Shown in pieces: positions 33,964 through 41,188 of a stretch of DNA of 64,000 nt. Every line of letters begins with the position of its first letter. The first letter of the stretch is position 1. The notes beneath the pieces were generated by a model, which was not told the origin of the DNA, made no database searches, and was given only the letters and a program-made list of their open reading frames with translations. The position numbers were made by a program, and so were the translations under genes. This DNA is from Desulfosporosinus nitroreducens (GTDB taxonomy: Bacteria; Bacillota; Desulfitobacteriia; Desulfitobacteriales; Desulfitobacteriaceae): assembly GCF_023897015.1 (NCBI RefSeq), contig NZ_JAMHFY010000008.1, positions 124,001 to 188,000 on the forward strand, written 5' to 3'.

Positions 33964-34504
33964 CTAAAATACTCGCTTGGCGCCAACGTATACAGATTTC
34001 CAGTAGGGACCAAGATTGTAAACGGTAACACCTTTAGAACTGGAAGAGTTGATAAACTGACCGTTTCCTATATAGATGCCATCATGGTCGACATTCCCGT
34101 TTTTTGCCATGGAAAAGAAGACTAAGTCCCCCGGCTGGAGGTTATTGAAGGCCACCCCATAAATATGGAACACCCATATACTTTTTTGCAGTAGAGATAA
34201 TAGCATTTACCTTCTCTTGACGGGGTTGGGTATTATTCGACTGGCCGTCTTTAGTAATATAAAGAGAGTTGAGTTGCTTACCAGTAATTGGACCAACGAT
34301 TCCATCTGAGCTCAAGGTTTGAGCAGTTTGGAAAGCTTTTACTGCTGCTTGAGTATTTGATCCAAACCTTAATAAGGTATCCCCCACTGCAGCCTGAACT
34401 GTTTGGGCAGGTGCCAGCATTAGAAAAGCACCAAGAATAGCTAAGCTAATTAGTTTTTTCATTAACAATGACAGCTCCTTTCGTTGTTGCAAGTTGTCAC
34501 CCAA
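33964..34504 (-). pseudogene. Broken NlpC/P60 cell-wall hydrolase with peptidoglycan-binding domain
   Basis: The first frame (34142-34504) has a signal peptide (LISLAILGAFLMLAPAQTVQ), a peptidoglycan-binding repeat (VKAFQTAQTLSSDGIVGPIT), and the NlpC start AKKYMGVPYLWGG, then a stop. The second frame (33964-34206) resumes at LQPGDLVFFSMAKNGNVDHD with the catalytic His. Between WGG and LQPGD the family has about 40 residues, including the FDCSGF catalytic Cys; here these are deleted and the frame shifts. The product cannot be an active peptidase, though a truncated exported wall-binding protein could still be made. Confidence 0.85.
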
Positions 34505-34521
34505 CTAGCTCAAGGTACCAT

Positions 34522-34565
34522 TTCTTTATGAACTTCCTATGAAAGACCTATGAATTTCTTGTGAA
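34522..34565 (-). promoter_or_regulatory. Array of four 11-bp direct repeats upstream of the NlpC/P60 pseudogene
   Basis: Read on the minus strand: TTCACAAGAAA (34565-34555), TTCATAGGTCT, TTCATAGGAAG, TTCATAAAGAA (ending 34522), with exact 11-bp spacing. This period is typical of OmpR/PhoB-family response-regulator sites. It diverges from the plus-strand array at 34601. Confidence 0.8.
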
Positions 34566-34600
34566 TTAGTGGATTAATAAACTCAGTCTGGCTCTCCTTC

Positions 34601-34640
34601 TTCATAAGAAATTCACAACTCATTCACAGCATAATCGAAT
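34601..34640 (+). promoter_or_regulatory. Array P1 of 11-bp direct repeats, upstream of the Gly/Met-repeat gene
   Basis: TTCATAAGAAA (34601-34611), TTCACAACTCA (34612-34622), TTCACAGCATA (34623-34633), then ATCGAAT in a -10-like position. Confidence 0.82.
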
Positions 34641-34717
34641 TGATCCAATATACTTTGAGCCATGAAGACAAGGCTGCTTTGAAAGTGGTCTTGGGTAAAC
34701 TTTAAGGAGGTAAAGAT

Positions 34718-35683
34718 ATGAAAAAGACAAAATGGATCGTAGGACTCTCAATTGTAAGCTTAGTGGCGCTTTCGGGTACGGCGTTTGCACTAAATTCAGG
34801 CTCGGTTGCAGCAAAATCTGTAGGACAGACCCTCGGTTATGTACCGGTGGTGGCAACAACTCAGATTCAAGAAACTACTCCTCAGCTCTCAACATTAACG
34901 CTTTCTTCCACAAATAATAACCCGGATTCTGTTTCTACTCCTGAATTAGATGGATATAGTGGTAGCTACGGCATGATGGGGGCCCAGGGTGTTAACGGAT
35001 ATGGCGGTGGCTACGGCATAATGGGGGGCCAGGGTGGCTACGGCATAATGGGGGGCCAGGGTGGCTACGGCATGATGGGGGGCCAGGGTGGCTACGGCAT
35101 GATGGGGGGCCAGGGTGGCTACGGTATGATGGGGGGGCAGGGTGGTTATGGCATGATGGGTGGAGGCTATGACGCTAAAAGCCTGGGAGTTGATCTCACC
35201 AACGGTGAAGTTGCCTCATCTGATCAAGCCGTGGCAATTGCAAAAGCTTACGCACAGAAGATTAACCAGGACCTTGTTATTTCCCAGCTCCATGAATTTT
35301 CAAATGTTTATGGGGTAGAGTTTAATGAGGGAAGGACAGGGGCTAAAGCCTACGAAGTTATGGTTTTCAAGAATGGGGGACGGATCATAACTGACATGGG
35401 GCCAAATATTATGTGGAACACAAAATATGGACATATGAATTGGGGAAACGATGGAGCCGTTACAGTTAGCGAAGAACAGGCTACTAATAACGCTCAAGAG
35501 TTCGTAACCAAAATGGGACAAGGATACTCGATCGGAAAACCCGAACTAGCACCGGGGTATTATGAATTTATGGTTCAAAAAGATGACAAGGATTATGCGG
35601 AACTTGATGTAAATGGATATACGGGGCAAGTCTGGTTACAGAATTGGCAGGGACCAATTATTCGATCGATTGAAGTTAAATAA
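34718..35683 (+). CDS. Exported Gly/Met-repeat protein with PepSY-like C-terminal domain
   Basis: A 321-residue exported protein. Signal peptide KKTKWIVGLSIVSLVALSGT, a linker, then six 9-residue repeats of the GGYGMMGGQ type (about residues 98-151), then a folded region (SSDQAVAIAKAYAQKINQDL, AYEVMVFKNGGRIITDMGPN, DYAELDVNGYTGQVWLQNWQ) that resembles two PepSY-like units. Similar proteins coat cell or spore surfaces, and Met- and Gly-rich tracts can bind copper. ATG follows AAGGAGGTAAAGAT. It is controlled by array P1. Confidence 0.75.
   Translation: MKKTKWIVGLSIVSLVALSGTAFALNSGSVAAKSVGQTLGYVPVVATTQIQETTPQLSTLTLSSTNNNPDSVSTPELDGYSGSYGMMGAQGVNGYGGGYGIMGGQGGYGIMGGQGGYGMMGGQGGYGMMGGQGGYGMMGGQGGYGMMGGGYDAKSLGVDLTNGEVASSDQAVAIAKAYAQKINQDLVISQLHEFSNVYGVEFNEGRTGAKAYEVMVFKNGGRIITDMGPNIMWNTKYGHMNWGNDGAVTVSEEQATNNAQEFVTKMGQGYSIGKPELAPGYYEFMVQKDDKDYAELDVNGYTGQVWLQNWQGPIIRSIEVK
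35009..35170 (+). repeat. Six 27-bp tandem repeats in the Gly/Met-repeat gene
   Basis: Units GGCTACGGCATRATGGG plus GGGCCAGGGT start at 35009, 35036, 35063, 35090, 35117 and 35144 (the last is partial). Several are identical at the DNA level, so copy number is likely to vary between strains. Confidence 0.92.
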
Positions 35684-35959
35684 TGAGGTTATTAAAGTAA
35701 TTCCCCTTTTGTCTATACAGAAGGTTTAAGTAAGTACCGTAAACATATAAAAAGCGGCTGAGGAGTCAATCCTTAGTCGCTTTTATGTTAACTCTTAAGG
35801 CTATGCCGATCCTTGGATCAAATCATTTTACATAATAAATCACACATTTAGAGATAATATGTCAAAAGTGAGTGGCTAAAAGAGACGTGGTACTAGGTTC
35901 TGTATGAAATTTGAGTTATGGGCTAAGGCATCTCCACCTCAAAAGGAGGGTATTGGATA

Positions 35960-36370
35960 TTGTTCAAAGGAAGAAGAATAATTGCGGGGCTTATATTCGT
36001 TGTTGCTTTACTGAGCATTCCTCTCTTTTATAATTTAGGGAAATCTAACAAGGGGCCTGTCATAAATTTGGATACTCCAGCTATCCGGCAACTAGAGGTT
36101 AAGGAGTGTATTGAGTCAACGGAATTTATGAAGGCTAATCATATGAAACTTCTGTACCAATGGAGAGAAGAAGGCGTGCGTGAGGGCAAAACGGAGTATA
36201 TTAATAGTAAAGGGAAAGAATACAGACTTAGCTTTCAAACGTGCTTGAACTGTCATTATAAACCAGGAGTAAAAACGTCGGAGCAATTTTGTGTTTCATG
36301 TCATAATTACGCTGCTGTAAAACCGAATTGCTGGGAGTGTCATTTGCTGCCGGACCCTCATACTGAATAA
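35960..36370 (+). CDS. Orphan DsrJ-like triheme cytochrome c
   Basis: A 136-residue membrane-anchored cytochrome: N-terminal helix IIAGLIFVVALLSIPLFYNL, then three c-type heme sites CLNCH, CVSCH and CWECH in the last 45 residues, with the DsrJ-like stretch CHNYAAVKPNCWECHLLPDP. DsrJ is the periplasmic cytochrome of the DsrMKJOP sulfite-reduction membrane complex. Here no dsrM, K, O or P is adjacent, so it is an orphan or works with a complex encoded elsewhere. TTG start behind AAAGGAGGG. Confidence 0.85.
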   Translation: MFKGRRIIAGLIFVVALLSIPLFYNLGKSNKGPVINLDTPAIRQLEVKECIESTEFMKANHMKLLYQWREEGVREGKTEYINSKGKEYRLSFQTCLNCHYKPGVKTSEQFCVSCHNYAAVKPNCWECHLLPDPHTE

Positions 36371-36472
36371 CGTGTTTTTTAGTGGTAAGAAGGATACATA
36401 AATTAAATTCATAAAATCATTTTCGTTAGACCAAAATACTATAGAACTTAAAAACAAAAGAGGAATGTTTAC

Positions 36473-36646
36473 ATGACTGGACGCGCTCAAAAAATGGCTC
36501 AACCTAACAGTGGGATCAAATGTATCGTAAATACATGCCATTATTATGGTTCAGGGGATCATTGCCATGCAGATAAAATTGAAGTTCAATCCCCAAATGC
36601 AAAGAGCACTGAAATGACTGACTGCGCAACGTTTCTACCCGAGTAA
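36473..36646 (+). CDS. DUF1540 family small cysteine-rich protein
   Basis: A 57-residue protein with the DUF1540 layout: GIKCIVNTCHYYGSGDHCHA, then DKIEVQSPNAKSTEMTDCAT. Four cysteines (C-V-N-T-C, H-C-H-A, D-C) probably bind a metal. It is common in clostridia. Ribosome site AGAGGAAT. A terminator follows. Confidence 0.85.
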   Translation: MTGRAQKMAQPNSGIKCIVNTCHYYGSGDHCHADKIEVQSPNAKSTEMTDCATFLPE

Positions 36647-36692
36647 TTAATAGAGTAAACATCACCATTTACGCATAAGTTATAGATATCGT

Positions 36693-36745
36693 TGAGAAAA
36701 ATGGCTCTCTTTTATTGCATAAGAGAAAGCCATTTTTCTTTTTGT
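36693..36745 (+). terminator. Terminator of the DUF1540 gene
   Basis: AGAAAAATGGCT pairs with AGCCATTTTTCT, with CTCTT/AGAG inside, then TTTTTG. Confidence 0.8.
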
Positions 36746-36794
36746 TGTTCCTTGTTGGAATTTATGATGGTTTTGAATTTTAATTCCTCATTAT

Positions 36795-36838
36795 GAAGAT
36801 GGGATGTAGCGAAATTAGTTTCGTTATATCCCATCTTC
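36795..36838. repeat. Near-perfect inverted repeat abutting array P2
   Basis: GAAGATGGGAT and ATCCCATCTTC arms with CGAAA/TTTCG inside. It ends exactly where array P2 starts. Confidence 0.65.
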
Positions 36839-36875
36839 ATGAGAAATTCACAACTTTTTCATGGGAAAATCGTAT
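36836..36875 (+). promoter_or_regulatory. Array P2 of 11-bp direct repeats (no gene downstream)
   Basis: TTCATGAGAAA, TTCACAACTTT, TTCATGGGAAA, then ATCGTAT. The next plus-strand gene is 3 kb away, so this array has lost its gene or makes an RNA antisense to the sulfite reductase 3' end. Confidence 0.75.
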
Positions 36876-36898
36876 AGCCTTACTCACAGCTCCACGTT

Positions 36899-36994
36899 CT
36901 ACTTGGTTAAGAGAGGTACTGTAGTAACCTGGGTGACCTGTTGCTCCAATAATGTTGGAAATACAAATGCATTGAGTAGCATCAGAATCATCAT
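36899..36994 (-). pseudogene. Possible FtsH N-terminal fragment, 31 codons
   Basis: The frame MMILMLLNAFVFPTLLEQQV, TQVTTVPLLTK resembles the N-terminal membrane helix of FtsH proteases before their periplasmic part. No ribosome site is evident. Low confidence. Confidence 0.3.
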
Positions 36995-37020
36995 TGCTAG
37001 TGAACTCTAGTGGGTACTAC

Positions 37021-38646
37021 CTAAAAACAAGCTAATTTGCTTGGGGATTCTATATAGGGATTAAGAAGTTCCTGAAAGGTTTCAGTTCCGAGCCTTGAAA
37101 CAAAATCATTGAATGACTCTTGGAAATGTCTTTGAGTTTTGTAAAAGTTGATAAAGTCCTCTAGAACTTGGTGAACTCTGTCGGAGGGGATCACGCCTTG
37201 GAGCGTGGTTGCAAATCCTGTACTCATTCCGAGGCTTCCTCCAATGGATAGTTCGAATTTCTCGACGGCCTCACCATTCAGCTTCTCTATCGTACCTCTT
37301 AATCCAATATCAGCAATTTGTAAATGCCCACAGGAATTAGGACAGCCATTTACATGGATTCGAAGTGGAGTATCTAACTTAACCTTTTTATCAAGAGTTT
37401 GTGCCAATCTCAAGGCAAACTCTTTTGTTTCGACTAAAGCCAAAGTACAGAATTCCTTTCCAGTACACGAAACCGTGTATCCCACAAAGGGCTTTGGATA
37501 TGGTGTAAAACGCCGGATAATCTTTTCCGCTAGGAGGGCCGCTATATTTTCAGTTGGTATATTAGCAAGTACTAGATTTTTCGAAAGACACGTCCGAATG
37601 GAACCATCTCCGTACTTATCGGCACATTCCGCAACTTCAAGTAGATCTTCAGCAGATAACCGACCTAGAGGTACGGATAACCCCACATAGTTGAGCTCTG
37701 ATTGTTTTTGAGGATGAACACCGTAAAAATACCCAGCATTCCAGCCACGAGTTAAGTCAATTCCAGCTGTTTCAAGAGGGCCAGTTAGTTTCAAAAGTTC
37801 AGTTTCAAACTTAGCTTTTCCCCAATCCGCCAAGAGAAATTTAAGCCTCGCGTGTCGACGATTCTTTCTATAACCATAATCTCTAAAAAGAGTTGTAACA
37901 GCAATTGAAACTTTTAACACTTCACCAGGATGTACAAATAGATTCAACTTCTGGGCAAGATAGGGTTGTGCTGATAAACCTCCGCCCACATAAACATGAA
38001 ATCCGTAACGTTCATTTTTGCCATCTTTTTTAATCGCCGGTGTGAATGCTAAATCGTTGATCTCAGCATGCCCAACGTTATAAACATTTGCTGAAATCGA
38101 AATTTTGAACTTTCTCGGGAGATTTGAAAACTCTCTGTTTCCCTGAAAAAATTCGGAAACCTCCTGTACAAGCTCCCGAGTATCGATTGTTTCATTAGGA
38201 TCTATTCCCGCAAGTGGATTCCCTATAATTGTTCGTGGACAGTCTCCTTCGGACCCGATGGTTTGCAAGTCAACTTTATTCAAGATCTTCATAACCATAG
38301 GGATAGTTTCTATCGTGAGCCAATGAAACTGGAATGCCTGACGAGTTGTCAAATCGAGAATTCCTCGACCATAATCTTTGGCGATTGTTGCTAAGACACG
38401 GGCTTGATCAGAATTCATAACTCCACTGGGGATTTTCACTCTCATTAGAAAATATCCTGCATTCCGTGGTTTTTGAACATTGACTCCTGCCCATTTTAAG
38501 AGATTACGTTCTTTAAGATCAATGGATTCAAATCCGGATTTTTGGTACTTCGGAAGTCTTTCAACAATATCTAAGCCATCATTTACTAGCTTTAGCTTTT
38601 CAAAGTCGTTGAGTTCATTATAGTCAGTTGTCCATACTTTATTCAA
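37021..38646 (-). CDS. Siroheme nitrite/sulfite reductase (ferredoxin type)
   Basis: A 541-residue NirA/Sir-family enzyme. Two ferredoxin-like half-domains flank siroheme/[4Fe-4S] ligands: CTGKEFCTLALVETKEFAL and HVNGCPNSCGHLQIADIGLR. GNPLAGIDPNETIDTREL is the usual family core. TTG 38646 is chosen (GGGGGTATTATT upstream, product begins NKVWTTDYNEL), giving family length. It would reduce sulfite or nitrite with ferredoxin, for assimilation rather than DsrAB respiration. Upstream lies a TTTAGTTATTGACA block also seen in the twin promoters near 5.3 kb. Confidence 0.88.
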   Translation of the reverse strand: MNKVWTTDYNELNDFEKLKLVNDGLDIVERLPKYQKSGFESIDLKERNLLKWAGVNVQKPRNAGYFLMRVKIPSGVMNSDQARVLATIAKDYGRGILDLTTRQAFQFHWLTIETIPMVMKILNKVDLQTIGSEGDCPRTIIGNPLAGIDPNETIDTRELVQEVSEFFQGNREFSNLPRKFKISISANVYNVGHAEINDLAFTPAIKKDGKNERYGFHVYVGGGLSAQPYLAQKLNLFVHPGEVLKVSIAVTTLFRDYGYRKNRRHARLKFLLADWGKAKFETELLKLTGPLETAGIDLTRGWNAGYFYGVHPQKQSELNYVGLSVPLGRLSAEDLLEVAECADKYGDGSIRTCLSKNLVLANIPTENIAALLAEKIIRRFTPYPKPFVGYTVSCTGKEFCTLALVETKEFALRLAQTLDKKVKLDTPLRIHVNGCPNSCGHLQIADIGLRGTIEKLNGEAVEKFELSIGGSLGMSTGFATTLQGVIPSDRVHQVLEDFINFYKTQRHFQESFNDFVSRLGTETFQELLNPYIESPSKLACF

Positions 38647-38735
38647 AATAATACCCCCTAAACATAGCAAATTACTTGGATATAAATATACAATCAAGGA
38701 TACTATAACTATGAATATTTGTCTATAGATAGGTA

Positions 38736-38749
38736 TTTAGTTATTGACA
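38736..38749 (-). promoter_or_regulatory. Half-operator related to the twin-promoter 13-mer
   Basis: TTTAGTTATTGACA shares 13 bases with the block at 5255-5267 (TTAGTTATTGACA). It is about 90 bp upstream of the sulfite reductase start, so that gene may be part of the same sulfur regulon. Confidence 0.45.
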
Positions 38750-38757
38750 CAAAATAA

Positions 38758-38811
38758 GGGCAGTCTCAAAATAGAAACGGATTTTAGTTTCTATAATTTG
38801 AGACTGCCCCT
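38758..38811. terminator. Terminator of the GGDEF gene
   Basis: GGGCAGTCTCAAA and TTTGAGACTGCCC form the stem base, with TAGAAAC/GTTTCTA inside. Confidence 0.8.
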
Positions 38812-38847
38812 TCAACTTAAATTGATTCTGTCTATCAATCTGTAAAA

Positions 38848-39534
38848 TCAAAAACACACCGTACAGTTTTTTCCTGAATTTTTCGCAAGCAATAATGCAG
38901 CATCCGATTTCTCGATTACATCCTGTACAGATTCTCCATCTGTTGGACAACTTGCTACCCCTAGAGAAATTGTTATCTGTGGATATAGGTTATTATTTAA
39001 TTCACTAACTCGGGTGCGTATATTTTCAGCAATTTCCTTAGCAATTACTTTAGGGCAATTCTTTAGTAAAACCACAATTTCCTCTCCGCCATATCGGTAG
39101 GCTATATCCTCGGTTCGTACTGTTCTTTTGATTGTTTGACTGACTTTACGAAGAACTGTATCCCCTATTTTATGGCCATATTGATTATTAAAAACACGAA
39201 AATTATCAACGTCGATAAAAATCACAGAATAAATCGGTACATCTATCTTTTCTAATTCTAAATTAAACGCCCTGCGATTATACAAACCCGTTAGATTGTC
39301 AATAACAAGCTGGGACTTCAACGTCTCTGAATGATTTTTAAGTTCAGTGTATTTGTAGAAATACCAGTGTGCAAATAGAAAATTTAACATTCCGAATCCG
39401 AGACCCAATATAATACTCTGAACTAATAGACTATTAAAAAGTGACATTGAGATTTTATGAATAATCAACGCGTACATAATACCAATGCCCGTCATTCCAC
39501 CGAATAAACCTAGTTTGAATATGCTCATCCTCAT
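38848..39534 (-). CDS. Membrane-bound GGDEF diguanylate cyclase
   Basis: A 228-residue protein: two N-terminal membrane helices (KLGLFGGMTGIGIMYALIIH, SIILGLGFGMLNFLFAHWYF), a short linker, then a full GGDEF domain with DNLTGLYNRRAF, DVDNFRVFNNQYGHKIGD and the active-site variant RYGGEEIVVLL. It should make cyclic-di-GMP. A sigma-I-like promoter lies 117 bp upstream. Confidence 0.9.
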   Translation of the reverse strand: MRMSIFKLGLFGGMTGIGIMYALIIHKISMSLFNSLLVQSIILGLGFGMLNFLFAHWYFYKYTELKNHSETLKSQLVIDNLTGLYNRRAFNLELEKIDVPIYSVIFIDVDNFRVFNNQYGHKIGDTVLRKVSQTIKRTVRTEDIAYRYGGEEIVVLLKNCPKVIAKEIAENIRTRVSELNNNLYPQITISLGVASCPTDGESVQDVIEKSDAALLLAKNSGKNCTVCF

Positions 39535-39650
39535 CCTCCTTTACATATTATTCTCGTTTTATTTCAGTATTCCCTCTAATTTTGGCATATTCTAGCTTAA
39601 TTCTTAGTAGCTGAATCGTTTGACACTTAAACCTCTCCATTTAATAGATT

Positions 39651-39680
39651 TTCGTATAAGTATCGGAAATTTCAGGGGGT
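39651..39680 (-). promoter_or_regulatory. Second sigma-I-type promoter, driving the GGDEF gene
   Basis: Minus strand: ACCCCC (39675-39680), 20 bases, CGAA (39651-39654). The surrounding 50 bp (TTTCCGATACTTATACGAAA, CTATTAAATGGAG) closely match the sigI promoter. Confidence 0.65.
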
Positions 39681-39860
39681 ACCCTGTGAAAAATGCTTAT
39701 CATAGAATTTCTTAACCTACCCCTCGATAATTAAACAGGTGGACGAATATATTGGTGATCCAGGAGGTGATCGCTAGATTGAAAGAATCTCAAATTGGAT
39801 CCGTATTAGATCTATCAAGCAAACACCAATAGATGTATTTTGAAAGGATTTGAATGAATT

Positions 39861-40376
39861 ATGATGAAGAACAAAGCTTTAATGGTTACACTATCAATGG
39901 CTATGGTATTGGGATTAGCGGGGGCTGTAAATGCTACTACAATTGGCAGCAATACAACCAATATGCATCCAAAGACTACGTACGCACAGGCCTATATGGA
40001 TAACAATGATGTAACAAGCACGGAAGTGGAGAAGGTAGAAACCACTCAGCCAGATCAAACAGTTCCCTCCCAGACAGATGTCTACGATCAAATGATGAGT
40101 TCCAACCCTACCATGAATAACCAAATGCAAAACATGGTGACCGATCCTCAGATGCAAAACATGTCCGAAAATGCTCAAATGCAGAATATGCCTATGGATG
40201 ACCAAATGCAAAATATGCCAATGAATACCCAAAGAAATGGCCAGGTGAATAATCCCAAACACATACAAGGAATGGCCGGAACAAACAATTCGAACAATGC
40301 TAACGCTTCTCAACAGCCTGCCCAAAAATCAAGCAGCCAGAACAGGATGGGGTCCATGGGAAGAATGGGAAGATAA
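39861..40376 (+). CDS. Exported Met/Asn/Gln-rich repeat protein
   Basis: A 171-residue protein with a signal peptide (KNKALMVTLSMAMVLGLAGA ending VNAT) and a disordered body. From residue 85 it has five QMQNM-type repeats (NNQMQNM, PQMQNM, AQMQNM, DQMQNM), which add up to a strongly Met-rich tract, and the tail ends SMGRMGR. Met-rich exported proteins can bind copper, and csoR-copA is 1.2 kb downstream. Function is inferred. GAAAGGATTTG lies upstream. Its promoter stretch is 39.69-39.86 kb. Confidence 0.7.
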   Translation: MMKNKALMVTLSMAMVLGLAGAVNATTIGSNTTNMHPKTTYAQAYMDNNDVTSTEVEKVETTQPDQTVPSQTDVYDQMMSSNPTMNNQMQNMVTDPQMQNMSENAQMQNMPMDDQMQNMPMNTQRNGQVNNPKHIQGMAGTNNSNNANASQQPAQKSSSQNRMGSMGRMGR

Positions 40377-40413
40377 ATCTTCATGAAGCCGAATAATCTT
40401 AGCTTAGGCTAAT

Positions 40414-40449
40414 AAAAGGCTCAGACCGTATTAAGGGTCTGGGCCTTTT
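40414..40449 (+). terminator. Terminator of the Met-rich gene
   Basis: AAAAGGCTCAGACC pairs with GGTCTGGGCCTTTT. A close relative lies at 33883-33913. Confidence 0.85.
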
Positions 40450-40491
40450 AGACATGAGGGATATCCCCCCTATAACTGTTTCAATGGGGGC

Positions 40492-40531
40492 TTCATGAGA
40501 AATTCACAACTTTTTCATGAGATCCTCGAAT
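40492..40531 (+). promoter_or_regulatory. Array P3 of 11-bp direct repeats
   Basis: TTCATGAGAAA (40492-40502), TTCACAACTTT, TTCATGAGATC, then CTCGAAT. It is 46 bp upstream of the start of the 132-residue membrane protein. Confidence 0.8.
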
Positions 40532-40576
40532 CAGAGAGTTACACTGAGGATGTAGAAGTTGCTAAGGAGGTCACAT

Positions 40577-40975
40577 ATGAGCAAAAGCGAAGTAGTTCAG
40601 GACGTAAAAAAGAAGAGAGGCATAATCAAAGCAATTGGTTCAGTTCTGTTTGCAATTATAGCGTCTTCGCACCACTGGGTTCATACTCTTTTGATCGCAT
40701 TGGGTCTAACCACTCTAAGCTCAGGTCTATTATCTCTATCTCCGTCAACAAAGATTATCTTTCTACTAGTTTCCCTTGTTATTTCGGCGTGGTTTATACG
40801 TGTTGCAAAACGTAAGTGGAGTTATGACCGTCCTGCTGCGTGGGTGTATCTTATATCTTCTATTATCTCGATTATTTTGGTTATTACATCCTTGCCGCAA
40901 GCGATATCAGCCGTCATACCACCATCTCAGCAACAGCAGCAGACGCAACAACAGAAAGATATCCACGGACATTAA
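40577..40975 (+). CDS. Membrane protein with Gln/His-rich tail, 132 aa
   Basis: Four hydrophobic segments (IIKAIGSVLFAIIASSHHWV, LLIALGLTTLSSGLLSL, IIFLLVSLVISAWFI, VYLISSIISIILVITSLPQA) and a tail SQQQQQTQQQKDIHGH. A His-His pair in the first helix and the terminal HGH could bind metal. ATG 40577 follows AAGGAGGTCACAT. It sits between array P3 and csoR, so a role in copper handling is plausible but not shown. Confidence 0.65.
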   Translation: MSKSEVVQDVKKKRGIIKAIGSVLFAIIASSHHWVHTLLIALGLTTLSSGLLSLSPSTKIIFLLVSLVISAWFIRVAKRKWSYDRPAAWVYLISSIISIILVITSLPQAISAVIPPSQQQQQTQQQKDIHGH

Positions 40976-41037
40976 TGTTCTTAGGGTCTAAAACTTCCGC
41001 TCATACTGACACATCCATTCTGTCAAATTAGGGTCTC

Positions 41038-41077
41038 TTCACAAGAAATTCACAACTAATTCATGAGTTTATCGTAT
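41038..41077 (+). promoter_or_regulatory. Array P4 of 11-bp direct repeats
   Basis: TTCACAAGAAA (41038-41048), TTCACAACTAA, TTCATGAGTTT, then ATCGTAT. It is 112 bp upstream of csoR. Confidence 0.8.
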
Positions 41078-41148
41078 TTGGGGATTATTGTAAGACATAA
41101 GATTAATCCACGAGTGAGTTTGAGCATTTTTTTTTGTTAAGGCAAATA

Positions 41149-41157
41149 GGGTACCCC
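41149..41157 (+). promoter_or_regulatory. GGGTACCCC palindrome, candidate CsoR operator
   Basis: GGGTACCC overlaps the likely -10 (TATAGT) of csoR. CsoR sites are GC-rich inverted repeats with TACCC/GGGTA arms, so this fits autoregulation. It is short, so the call is tentative. Confidence 0.45.
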
Positions 41158-41188
41158 TCTATAGTATATTCGAATTGGTGGTGAGTGA

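Noticed and set aside
41149-41174. A third sigma-I promoter before csoR (ACCCC ... CGAA)
   Set aside because: The spacing between ACCCC and CGAA is only about 13 bases, too short compared with the 19-20 in the other two; a CsoR-type palindrome is the better reading.
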